From Ktedonobacter racemifer (GTDB taxonomy: Bacteria; Chloroflexota; DTOL01; JACQYG01), in assembly GCA_020723545.1 (NCBI GenBank), contig DYIS01000010.1, positions 1-12,041 on the forward strand: a stretch of 12,041 bases of DNA. Direction: 5' to 3'. The position numbers and the translations under genes were made by a program. Under the pieces are notes generated by a model, which searched no databases, was not told the DNA's origin, and worked only from the letters and a program-made list of their open reading frames with translations. Position 1 is the first letter of the stretch, and each line of letters opens with the position of its first letter. Positions 1-6,040 of the stretch are shown piece after piece.

Positions 1-60
1 GAGGACATTGACCTGGCGAGGAAGCTAATCGGTGGTTTCCCTAGTCAAAGAGGCATATGA
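1..60 (+). CDS. C-terminal end of an unidentified protein (partial)
   Basis: Frame 1 is open from the window edge and ends at TGA 58-60. It gives a 19-residue tail, EDIDLARKLIGGFPSQRGI. The TGA overlaps the ATG of the next gene in an ATGA arrangement (57-60), which is typical of translationally coupled genes in one operon. The codons are plausible for a GC-rich genome, but the fragment is too short to identify or to prove. Its last codons (36-53) look like a decayed copy of the palindrome found at the ends of the next two genes. It could also be untranslated leader. Confidence 0.4.
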   Translation, partial: EDIDLARKLIGGFPSQRGI

Positions 61-3053
61 TCAGGATCACCCGGGCGGTTAGCGTCTGCGCGCTTTTCGT
101 CTTCCTGACGCTGGCCTTCACCTTTCCCCTGGGCCAACACCTGGGCTCTGCGGTGGAGGACTATCAGGACGCCTTGCTCAACGTCTGGATCACCGCCTGG
201 GACGGCCATCAACTCCTGGCCGACCCCTTGCGCCTCTTCGATGCCAATATCTTCTACCCTTACCCGCGCACCCTGGCTTTCTCTGAGATAATCCTCACCA
301 ATGCCCTGGTGAGCCTGCCCATCAATCTGGCCACCGGCAATCCTGTCCTGGGGTACAACCTGGCGCTTTTGTTGAGCTTCGTGCTCTCCGGCTTTGGCAT
401 GTACCTCCTGGCCTATCGCCTCACCCGTCGGTCCGCGGCGGGCCTGGTGGCCGGGGTCTTCTACGCCTTCAACGCCTACAAGCTCTCCAACCTGGCCCAG
501 GTGCAACTCCTGTCCCTGCACTGGCTGCCCTTCATGCTGATCTTCCTGGACTCGGCTTTGAAGGGCCCCTGGGGCGATCCTAAGGGATTGCCCCTACAGA
601 ACAACGCTTCCCGTGGCGGCCGGCTGCCTGAATTGGTTTCTTTACTGGCTGAAGCGTGGCCCCCATCCCACCCGGCCCTGCTTTTCGCCCTGTTCCTGGT
701 CCTCCAGAGCCTCTCCAGCTTCTACTATGCGACCTTCGCCGCCCTGGCCGCTGGGCTGTACATCCTTTGTTTCCTCCTCACCTCTCGTGCGGCCACCTCT
801 TTGCTCGCTTTGGCACGCCTATTGGTGCCCCTGGCCCTGGCATCCCTGGCCACCCTGCCCTTCGCCGGGCCATACTTCCAGGTGCAGCGCCAGATGGGCT
901 TCGGGCGTACCCTTGCTGACAGCGAGCCCTTCTCCGCCAGCCTGCAGCTCTGGAGGAGTGCCCTGCCCAACAACCTGCTGTACGGCGGCCTGCTAGGACC
1001 GCGGGAGCCGGCCTATGTGGGCGGCTACCCGTTGGACTCGCTGTTTCCTGGGTTAGTGATCATGGCCTTGGCCACCCTGGGGCTCCTCCTGTTATTTACT
1101 AGTAAAGAACGGTTTCATCTCTTCTACCTGGTCCTGGCCTTGCTCGCCTTCGTCCTGTCTTTAGGGCCGGAACTCTACCTGGCACCCAGGGTTAAAGTCC
1201 CCCTGCCCTTCGCCCTGCCGTACCGGTGGCTCTACGACCTGGTTCCAGGCTTTCAGGCCATGCGGGCTCCCTTGCGCTTTGCCGGGCTGGCGATGCTGGG
1301 GCTGAGCGTCCTGGCCGCCTTCGGGGCCGCCAGCCTCCTTCTCCGTGCCCTACCGGGTAGTGGCCCAACCCGGTTGGGCCACTACCCGGGGGCGCGGCTG
1401 GCCCGAGCGAGGCAGGCGGTGGGCGTCCTCCTGGTGCTGGCCGTAGCCATGGAGAACCTGGTTCTCCCGGGCGCCAACGCTGCCCCGGTGCCGACCGGAG
1501 CCCAGGTACCCCCGGTCTACCGGTGGTTGAGGCAGCAAGCCCCCCGAGTGATCCTGGAGCTTCCCTTGATCATGAGCAAGCCCGAGCCGGGTCTCCTGAA
1601 CCAGTATCTCTCGGTCTATCATTGGAGCTCCACCCCGGATGGCTACAGCGGCTTCATCCCTCCCAGGCATGGCCAGGTGGTCTATGAAATGCGGTCCTTT
1701 CCCTCGGAGCGGTCGGTGAGCCTCCTGCGGGGCTTGGACGTGGAGTACCTGGTTATTCACGCCGACCGGGTGGAAGGCTGGGAGCGAATGCGACAGGCCC
1801 TGGAATCATACGGCGCCGACCTGCCGCTGGTGGCCAGCTTCGGCCCCGACCTGGTGTATCGCGTTGCCCCAGTGCCGGCCCGGGCTGTGGTGGAGACCAG
1901 GGCCTACCTCCCCCCGCAGGCCCGGGCCGGGATGGCCTACGACGCCTATCTTTTGATCCTGAACCGGGGCCAGGCCAGCCTGGTGGTTAAGCCCACTCAT
2001 GCGGTCGCCGCCCAGGCCCGCTGGCGTTCTGCTGGGGGGCAGGAGGTGGAGGCGAGGGCCCAGGCCTTCCTGCCCATCGTCACCTCTGGCGTTTCTGTAG
2101 CGCACATACCGTTACAAGCACCGGCCGCCGCCGGCCGATGGTCCCTGGCCCTAAGCGTGGACGATCCTCAGGTGGGCCGCCTGGAGGCCAGCCAGCCGGT
2201 TCAGGTAGGGCAAGAGCCGGTGAACTCGCCCTTGCCGGTGCCCGTCTGGCTGTCCCAGGTGAAGGCCGACAGGCTCAACTACCTTCCAGGTGACACGGTG
2301 CGGGTGAGCGGGGTGTGGCAGGCCCGGGGCAAGATCGACGAGTACTACAGTGTCTTTGCCATCTTGAAGGACGCGGAAGGCCGGGTCTTGTCGCGCTACG
2401 ACGGCGAGCCCCAGGGAGGGCACAGGCCGACCCTCCTGTGGGCACCTGGGGAGGCCATCACCGACACCTGGGAGCTTGCCCTTCCGGAGGGTGCGACCCC
2501 TGGTAAATATACGGTGGAGATCGGCATGTACCGGGCCTGGGACCAGAAGCGCTGCCTGTTGGTGGACCCGTCCGGCAACCTTCACGATCAGCTCGGCCTG
2601 GCGGTCAAGATCCCGCCCTCCGGGCTCCTGGCCCCGAAATTCTTTGCTGGTAAAGAACTTGGCGGACAGGTGGAGTTCCTGGGCTTTGACGCGGGGGTGG
2701 TCGGAGACACCATCACGCTCCGGCCTGGGGAGGTCCTTGGGTTAACCCTTTATTGGCGTGCCATGAAACCGTTGGACAAGGACTACACCGTCTTCGTGCA
2801 TCTTCTGGCCCAGGATGGCAAGATCGCCGCCCAACTGGACCGCCAGCCCCTGGACGGGCACTACCCCACCACTATGTGGGACGATGGCCAGGTGGTAGCC
2901 GACCAGGTCGAGCTGCGCCTGCCCCCCGCCCTACCCAGGGGCCAATATCGCCTGGCCGTGGGCCTGTACGATGGCCAGACCATGGAACGGTTGCAAGTAC
3001 CAGGCGGCGATGGCCGGGTCTTCTTGCCGGTTTATTTATTGGTTAAAGAATAG
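57..3053 (+). CDS. Large polytopic membrane protein, GT-C-like, with C-terminal beta-sandwich repeats
   Basis: The 998-residue product has about ten hydrophobic segments in residues 8-470, a soluble region at about 480-610, and three beta-sandwich-like stretches at about 614-725, 740-855 and 868-998. The last two are a visible duplication: YSVFAILKDAEG...TPGKYTVEIGMY is matched about 148 residues later by YTVFVHLLAQDG...LPRGQYRLAVGLY. The acidic first loop (VEDYQD, 33-38) followed by FYPYPRTLAFSE recalls GT-C glycosyltransferases and related Chloroflexota membrane proteins. The activity is inferred and no substrate can be named. The start ATG overlaps the preceding stop and has a closely spaced weak AGAGG at 49-53; the in-frame TAG at 42-44 excludes an earlier start. 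The gene carries four AT-rich palindrome copies, a 37-bp palindrome and another inverted repeat. All lie in loops, linkers or the C-terminus and all keep the frame open. Confidence 0.85.
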   Translation: MIRITRAVSVCALFVFLTLAFTFPLGQHLGSAVEDYQDALLNVWITAWDGHQLLADPLRLFDANIFYPYPRTLAFSEIILTNALVSLPINLATGNPVLGYNLALLLSFVLSGFGMYLLAYRLTRRSAAGLVAGVFYAFNAYKLSNLAQVQLLSLHWLPFMLIFLDSALKGPWGDPKGLPLQNNASRGGRLPELVSLLAEAWPPSHPALLFALFLVLQSLSSFYYATFAALAAGLYILCFLLTSRAATSLLALARLLVPLALASLATLPFAGPYFQVQRQMGFGRTLADSEPFSASLQLWRSALPNNLLYGGLLGPREPAYVGGYPLDSLFPGLVIMALATLGLLLLFTSKERFHLFYLVLALLAFVLSLGPELYLAPRVKVPLPFALPYRWLYDLVPGFQAMRAPLRFAGLAMLGLSVLAAFGAASLLLRALPGSGPTRLGHYPGARLARARQAVGVLLVLAVAMENLVLPGANAAPVPTGAQVPPVYRWLRQQAPRVILELPLIMSKPEPGLLNQYLSVYHWSSTPDGYSGFIPPRHGQVVYEMRSFPSERSVSLLRGLDVEYLVIHADRVEGWERMRQALESYGADLPLVASFGPDLVYRVAPVPARAVVETRAYLPPQARAGMAYDAYLLILNRGQASLVVKPTHAVAAQARWRSAGGQEVEARAQAFLPIVTSGVSVAHIPLQAPAAAGRWSLALSVDDPQVGRLEASQPVQVGQEPVNSPLPVPVWLSQVKADRLNYLPGDTVRVSGVWQARGKIDEYYSVFAILKDAEGRVLSRYDGEPQGGHRPTLLWAPGEAITDTWELALPEGATPGKYTVEIGMYRAWDQKRCLLVDPSGNLHDQLGLAVKIPPSGLLAPKFFAGKELGGQVEFLGFDAGVVGDTITLRPGEVLGLTLYWRAMKPLDKDYTVFVHLLAQDGKIAAQLDRQPLDGHYPTTMWDDGQVVADQVELRLPPALPRGQYRLAVGLYDGQTMERLQVPGGDGRVFLPVYLLVKE
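571..594. repeat. Inverted repeat inside the membrane-protein gene
   Basis: Arms GGGGCGATCC and GGATTGCCCC flank a TAAG loop. They pair over 10 bp with one G-T wobble. The repeat encodes GDPKGLP (about residues 173-179), in an unusually hydrophilic stretch between two membrane segments. It resembles GGGGCAATCCC-type intergenic repeats of bacterial genomes; that comparison is from memory and was not searched. Confidence 0.6.
638..656. repeat. AT-rich palindrome family, copy A (degenerate, 19-bp form)
   Basis: TTCTTTACTGGCTGAAGCG matches copy E (3118-3136) at 15 of 19 positions: two A-to-G changes and AA to CG at the end. It is translated in frame as SLLAEA (residues 195-200) in the same hydrophilic insert as the inverted repeat at 571-594. 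Confidence 0.55.
1092..1109. repeat. AT-rich palindrome family, copy B (18-bp form)
   Basis: TTATTTACTAGTAAAGAA differs from the perfect palindrome TTCTTTACTAGTAAAGAA at one base. It matches the reverse complement of copy F (8063-8080), in another gene, at 17 of 18 positions. It is read as LFTSKE (residues 346-351), in a short loop between hydrophobic segments. Confidence 0.8.
1353..1389. repeat. 37-bp palindrome with perfect 18-bp arms, in coding sequence
   Basis: The left arm CCGGGTAGTGGCCCAACC (1353-1370) and its exact reverse complement (1372-1389) flank a single C. The repeat encodes a Pro/Gly-rich stretch, PGSGPTRLGHYPG (about residues 433-445), between a hydrophobic helix ending near 430 and the next one starting near 455. 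A perfect 18-bp inverted repeat is very unlikely by chance. It looks like an in-frame palindromic insertion or a strong mRNA hairpin. Confidence 0.9.
2640..2657. repeat. AT-rich palindrome family, copy C (18-bp form)
   Basis: TTCTTTGCTGGTAAAGAA differs from the consensus palindrome by two A-to-G changes in the centre. It is read in the same phase as copy B, as FFAGKE (residues 862-867). It sits at the junction between the two duplicated C-terminal beta-sandwich domains. Confidence 0.75.
3032..3050. repeat. AT-rich palindrome family, copy D (19-bp form) at the end of the membrane-protein gene
   Basis: TTATTTATTGGTTAAAGAA supplies the last codons of the gene (YLLVKE), and the TAG stop follows directly at 3051-3053. 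It differs from copy E at four positions. The sequence is far more AT-rich than its surroundings. Confidence 0.65.
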
Positions 3054-3128
3054 CAGGCATCGGCGAGGCCTTGTTTTTGGAATGCGACGATTCCCCGTCT
3101 CGTAACAGTCCCGGAGTTTCTTTACTAG
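3054..3128. other. Intergenic gap between convergent genes
   Basis: This gap separates two convergent stop codons. It holds a small inverted repeat, GGAAT/ATTCC at 3079-3094, and most of palindrome copy E. The T-run at 3073-3078 lies on the wrong side of the small hairpin for a plus-strand terminator, and on the minus strand the hairpin is followed by A residues. No convincing intrinsic terminator is visible for either gene. Confidence 0.5.
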
Positions 3129-3136
3129 CTAAAGAA
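3118..3136. repeat. AT-rich palindrome family, copy E, containing the CoA-transferase stop codon
   Basis: TTCTTTACTAGCTAAAGAA has arms TTCTTTA and TAAAGAA (7 bp) around a CTAGC centre. On the minus strand its TAG (3131-3129) ends the CoA-transferase gene. It shares the 19-bp form with copies A and D. Confidence 0.8.
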
Positions 3137-4322
3137 CACCCTGTTCTCTCAGGCTGGCGATGCGGTCGGCCCCGTACCCCAGGATGTCGGCCAGGACCTC
3201 CGCGGTGTGCTCGCCCAGGAGGGGTGGGTGCCGGGAGATCCGCGCAGGGGTGCGTGAGAGCTTGAAGGGGATGCCGGCCAGCTTCACCTTGCATGCGGTG
3301 GGATGGGGTATTTCCACCACCATCTCCCGGTGCAGCACCTGGGGGTCCTGGAACACCCGGTCGATGGTATTGATGGGGCTGCACGGGATGTCCGCCTCCC
3401 GAATGAGCCGCAGCCACTCCTCTCCGTCACGGGTGGCGATGATCTCCTGCAAAATAGGGATGAGAACCTCCCGGTTCTCCACCCGGCGGGGATTAGTAGC
3501 GAAGCGGGGGTCGTGGGCCAGCTCCTCCCGTCCCAGGAGCTGGCAGAAGCGCTGCCATTGGCGGTCGTTCCCCACGCCGATGGCGATGTAGCTGTCCCGG
3601 GCCTTGAAGGTCTCGTAAGGGACAATGCTGGCGTGGGCGTTGCCGTAGCGCCGGGGGCGCTGGCCAGAGACCAGGTAATTGGAACCCACATTGGCCAGCC
3701 AGGCCACCTGAGCTTCCAGAAGGGAGACGTCGATGCGCTGGCCAAGGCCGCTGTGGTCCCGCTCGCGCAGGGCCCCCAGGATGCCCACCGCGGCGAAAAG
3801 CCCTGCTGTGATATCCACAATGGCCACCCCCACCTTCATGGGCGGACCCTCCGGCTCCCCGGTGATGCTCATGATCCCGCCCATGGCCTGGACGATGAAG
3901 TCGTACCCGGCCTGGTCCTTGTAGGGCCCGGTGGGTCCGAAGCCGGTGATGGCACAGTAGACGAGCGCCGGGTTCAACTCCTTCAGGGCCTCGTAGCCCA
4001 GCCCCCAGCGCTCCATGGTCCCCACCCGGAAGTTCTCCACCAGGATGTCGCTGCGCTGGACCAGCTCCCGTAGCAGCCCTTGGCCCGCCTCAGTTTTCAG
4101 GTTTATGGTGATGCCCTTCTTGTTGCGGTTGACGCACAGGTAGTAGGCGCTCTCGCCTCCAGCGAAGGGCGGCCCCCACTGGCGGGCCTCGTCCCCCTCC
4201 GGCGACTCGACCTTGATCACCTCCGCCCCCAGGTCGCCCAGCATCATGGTGCAATAGGGCCCGGCCAGCACCCGAGATAGGTCCACCACTCGCACGCCCT
4301 CCAGAGGCTGATGTCCCTGCAT
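3129..4322 (-). CDS. CaiB/BaiF family (class III) CoA-transferase
   Basis: The 397-residue protein has the family's usual length. It matches throughout: LEGVRVVDLSRVLAGPY at the N-terminus, LGAEVIKVE, YYLCVNRNKKGITINL, DILVENFRVGTMERWGLGY, and the GPTGPYKDQAGYD region with the likely catalytic Asp141. Members move CoA between carboxylic acids (formyl/oxalyl, carnitine, succinyl/acyl pairs) or racemise 2-methylacyl-CoA. The sequence does not settle the substrate. The protein is cytoplasmic, with no signal or membrane segment. The start at 4322 is set by GGGAGG five bases upstream; an in-frame ATG at 4352 lies in tandem-repeat DNA without such a site. The stop lies in an AT-rich palindrome. No partner gene is adjacent, and it is separated from the glucan cluster by about 300 bp. 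Confidence 0.92.
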   Translation of the reverse strand: MQGHQPLEGVRVVDLSRVLAGPYCTMMLGDLGAEVIKVESPEGDEARQWGPPFAGGESAYYLCVNRNKKGITINLKTEAGQGLLRELVQRSDILVENFRVGTMERWGLGYEALKELNPALVYCAITGFGPTGPYKDQAGYDFIVQAMGGIMSITGEPEGPPMKVGVAIVDITAGLFAAVGILGALRERDHSGLGQRIDVSLLEAQVAWLANVGSNYLVSGQRPRRYGNAHASIVPYETFKARDSYIAIGVGNDRQWQRFCQLLGREELAHDPRFATNPRRVENREVLIPILQEIIATRDGEEWLRLIREADIPCSPINTIDRVFQDPQVLHREMVVEIPHPTACKVKLAGIPFKLSRTPARISRHPPLLGEHTAEVLADILGYGADRIASLREQGVL

Positions 4323-4327
4323 GATAT

Positions 4328-4333
4328 CCTCCC
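4328..4333 (-). promoter_or_regulatory. Ribosome binding site that fixes the CoA-transferase start
   Basis: On the minus strand GGGAGG stands five bases (ATATC) before ATG 4322. It favours this start over the in-frame ATG at 4352. Confidence 0.8.
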
Positions 4334-4350
4334 AGTACCTGCTACCACTC

Positions 4351-4368
4351 ATTACACTGATTACACTG
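4351..4368. repeat. 9-bp tandem repeat, two units
   Basis: ATTACACTG occurs twice without a gap, just upstream of the CoA-transferase ribosome binding site and next to the heptamer array. Confidence 0.75.
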
Positions 4369-4373
4369 ACTCC

Positions 4374-4429
4374 CTGTTACCTGCTCCCTGTTACTTGCTC
4401 GTTGCTACTTGTTGCCTGCTCCCTGCCAT
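4374..4429. repeat. Degenerate heptanucleotide tandem array, eight units
   Basis: Successive 7-bp units such as CTGTTAC, CTGCTCC, TTGCTCG and TTGCTAC keep strict period 7 from 4374 to 4429. The consensus is YTGYTMC-like, close to the CTTGCTA units at 8236-8270. It resembles in type the heptanucleotide STRR arrays of cyanobacteria. Confidence 0.8.
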
Positions 4430-4491
4430 CGTTACCCCGCTGAGACCCTCATGCATGATACGCACAACACAAGGATGAAGATAACCCGGTG

Positions 4492-4538
4492 GGGCAAGTT
4501 GCCAACTTGCCCTACGCCCCAAGCCAACCTGCCCTACG
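4492..4538. repeat. Inverted repeat with a duplicated half
   Basis: GGGCAAGTTG (4492-4501) and CAACTTGCCC (4503-4512) are perfect 10-bp arms around one base. The right half, GCCAACTTGCCCTACG (4501-4516), recurs at 4523-4538 with a single change (GCCAACCTGCCCTACG). It looks like a dispersed REP-type intergenic element. It lies downstream of the short GH57 gene and could also act as an mRNA-end hairpin. Confidence 0.75.
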
Positions 4539-4549
4539 TTCTTGAGCCG

Positions 4550-4563
4550 CGGGGTTCGCCCCG
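4550..4563 (-). terminator. Possible hairpin downstream of the glucan cluster
   Basis: CGGGG and CCCCG pair over 5 bp around a 4-base loop, read CGAA on the minus strand and TTCG on the plus strand. It lies 57 bases past the stop at 4620. No T-run follows, so an intrinsic terminator role is weakly supported. Confidence 0.25.
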
Positions 4564-4619
4564 GCGTGGAGCGCGTTACCCACTTCCTGGCATCCTGTCC
4601 CAGCGGCGCCAGTGGGCGG

Positions 4620-6023
4620 CTAAGCTACCGAGGCAGCGCGTAGAATGGCCCAATAGATATCCTCGCCGGTGTGGCCGGCGCGTGCGCTGGTGGCCCGGCG
4701 CAAATCGGCCAGGAAAGGCGCCTCCAATGAGGCCCCAGTAGCTTGTTGGGCCAGGATAATGGCCCGGGCGGCGTAGGCCAGGTTGTTAGTGGGCTCGATG
4801 CGGCTAAGATCATCGAAGAAGAAACCGCAACTGGTGTACATCCATTGGCGGTAATACACGGCCTCCAGGAGACTAAGGATCTTGCTGGTCTCCTCAGCGG
4901 TCAGGGTCTTGGCAGCGTGGCGGGCCACAAGTTCCGGTCCACCCTCGTCGCCCAGCTTGACCTTGATGTAGTCTCGCACCGCCTGCCACGGATCATCCAG
5001 CGCTACCCAGGCGTTTTGCAGATAAAGATCGTCCAGACGGGCGGCCAGGCCGTCCAGGGCCTGGCGGAGGGCAGTCTTCCAGGTGCCGTCAGCCGGGATG
5101 CAGCCACAGCTCTCCTTCCAACGGCTCAGCCCATGGTAGCAGCTCCAGGCGGTGTTCTCGGCGATGCGAGTCTCTATTACCGCGGGTTTATGGCGCAGAT
5201 ACTTGGCCAGGTAGGTGATCTCGAACCCCTGGGCGGGGGCGGCCTCGGCCAGGAACTCCTTCAGGAAGCGGGTGCGGTTGCGGTTATGGTGGCCGTAGAA
5301 CTCCCCGTCCGAGGCGATGAGCAGCAACTGGTCCTGGGCAGTCTTCTCCTTGAACCAATCGGCGCGCATGGGCAGGCACATCCTGGCGAAAACCTGGGCA
5401 TCCTCGGTCATGTACGGCGTCCAGCAGATGTGTTTCGCCAACTGGGCGTCGAAGAAGAAGACCGTTATGGCCCGTCCGTTGGGGAGCCTGACCAGATAGG
5501 GCTCAGTCGGGTCCAGATGGGGACTCTCGGCCTGCCACGGGGCCAGGACGGTGAAGGCAATGCCAAACTGGGCCAGGACGTCCAGGGTCTCCAGGTCCAC
5601 GGCGGTTTCCGCCAGCCACATGCCCTCCGGCAGGCGGCCGAAGCGGTGCTGGAAGTCGGCGATGCCCCAGGCCACCTGTATCTCCTTGTCGTTTCGGGTG
5701 GCCAGGGGCAGGATGGTGTGGTTGTAGACCTGGGCCATGGCGTTGCCGACCCCGTTGTTGGCCACGTTGACCCTATCGGCCGCCAGTATCCGCCGGTAGG
5801 TTGCGGGGTCGTTCTTTTCCAGCCAGGCGGCCAGGGTCGGCCCCAGGTTGAAGCTGATCACGTCGAAGTTGCCCAAGGAGGCGTTAGGACGGTAACACTC
5901 GGCGTTGATGCGTTGATTCCAGTTCTGATAGGGCTCTGCGCCCACTTCTCTGGGAATGGTCCCGGTGAAGGGGTTCTCCCTGGGCGGCTGGTAGAAGTGG
6001 CCATGGACGCAGAGATATTTCAT
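4620..6023 (-). CDS. Short GH57 (DUF3536-type) glycoside hydrolase
   Basis: The 467-residue product opens with HGHFYQPPRENPFTG, the first conserved motif of the GH57 branch associated with DUF3536 (COG1449-like). It has GMWLAET with the likely nucleophile Glu139, ASDGEFYGHH with a likely acid/base Asp239, and the later family landmarks ENTAWSCYHGLSRWKESCGC (289-308) and WMYTSCGFFFDDLSRIE (394-410). Homologues as I remember them run to about 800 residues. This one stops at GEDIYWAILRAASVA, about where others continue for hundreds of residues, so it is a short form or a truncation. The start ATG 6023 has AGGAGG ten bases upstream, and the family motif begins at residue 8; the open frame extends upstream to 6179 but only as overlap with the preceding gene. 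No signal peptide is seen, so it is probably cytoplasmic and acts on an alpha-glucan. The exact reaction is unknown. Confidence 0.88.
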   Translation of the reverse strand: MKYLCVHGHFYQPPRENPFTGTIPREVGAEPYQNWNQRINAECYRPNASLGNFDVISFNLGPTLAAWLEKNDPATYRRILAADRVNVANNGVGNAMAQVYNHTILPLATRNDKEIQVAWGIADFQHRFGRLPEGMWLAETAVDLETLDVLAQFGIAFTVLAPWQAESPHLDPTEPYLVRLPNGRAITVFFFDAQLAKHICWTPYMTEDAQVFARMCLPMRADWFKEKTAQDQLLLIASDGEFYGHHNRNRTRFLKEFLAEAAPAQGFEITYLAKYLRHKPAVIETRIAENTAWSCYHGLSRWKESCGCIPADGTWKTALRQALDGLAARLDDLYLQNAWVALDDPWQAVRDYIKVKLGDEGGPELVARHAAKTLTAEETSKILSLLEAVYYRQWMYTSCGFFFDDLSRIEPTNNLAYAARAIILAQQATGASLEAPFLADLRRATSARAGHTGEDIYWAILRAASVA

Positions 6024-6033
6024 GCGTGAGTTC

Positions 6034-6040
6034 CCTCCTA
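6034..6040 (-). promoter_or_regulatory. Ribosome binding site overlapping the upstream stop codon
   Basis: On the minus strand TAGGAGG contains both the TAG stop of the glucoamylase gene (6040-6038) and the AGGAGG of the GH57 gene, ten bases before ATG 6023. This suggests translational coupling. Confidence 0.8.

Larger units (their letters stand above)
4323..4619. other. Repeat-rich intergenic region
   Basis: About 300 bases separate the short GH57 gene from the CoA-transferase; both are read on the minus strand. In plus coordinates the region holds the CoA-transferase ribosome binding site, two 9-bp repeats, an 8-unit heptamer array, an inverted repeat with a duplicated half, and a small GC hairpin. 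No convincing ORF, tRNA or clear promoter consensus is visible. Confidence 0.7.

Noticed and set aside
2503..2513. GGTAAATATAC as another palindrome copy
   Set aside because: Only a short AT-rich match without palindromic arms. It encodes GKYT, part of the conserved domain repeat.
3079..3094. Terminator hairpin between the convergent genes
   Set aside because: The stem is only 5 bp and the T-run lies 5' of it on the plus strand, with no T-run after it on either strand.
3303..4073. 256-codon plus-strand frame opposite the CoA-transferase
   Set aside because: It is a shadow of a well-conserved CaiB/BaiF gene.
4323..4352. Earlier CoA-transferase start at ATG 4352
   Set aside because: It lies in tandem-repeat DNA without a ribosome binding site, whereas ATG 4322 has GGGAGG at five bases.
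4374..4429. CRISPR array
   Set aside because: Units are 7 bp with no unique spacers, so this is a simple degenerate tandem repeat.
4743..6029. 428-codon plus-strand open frame opposite the short GH57 gene
   Set aside because: It lies fully antisense to a gene with conserved GH57 motifs and shows no domain of its own.
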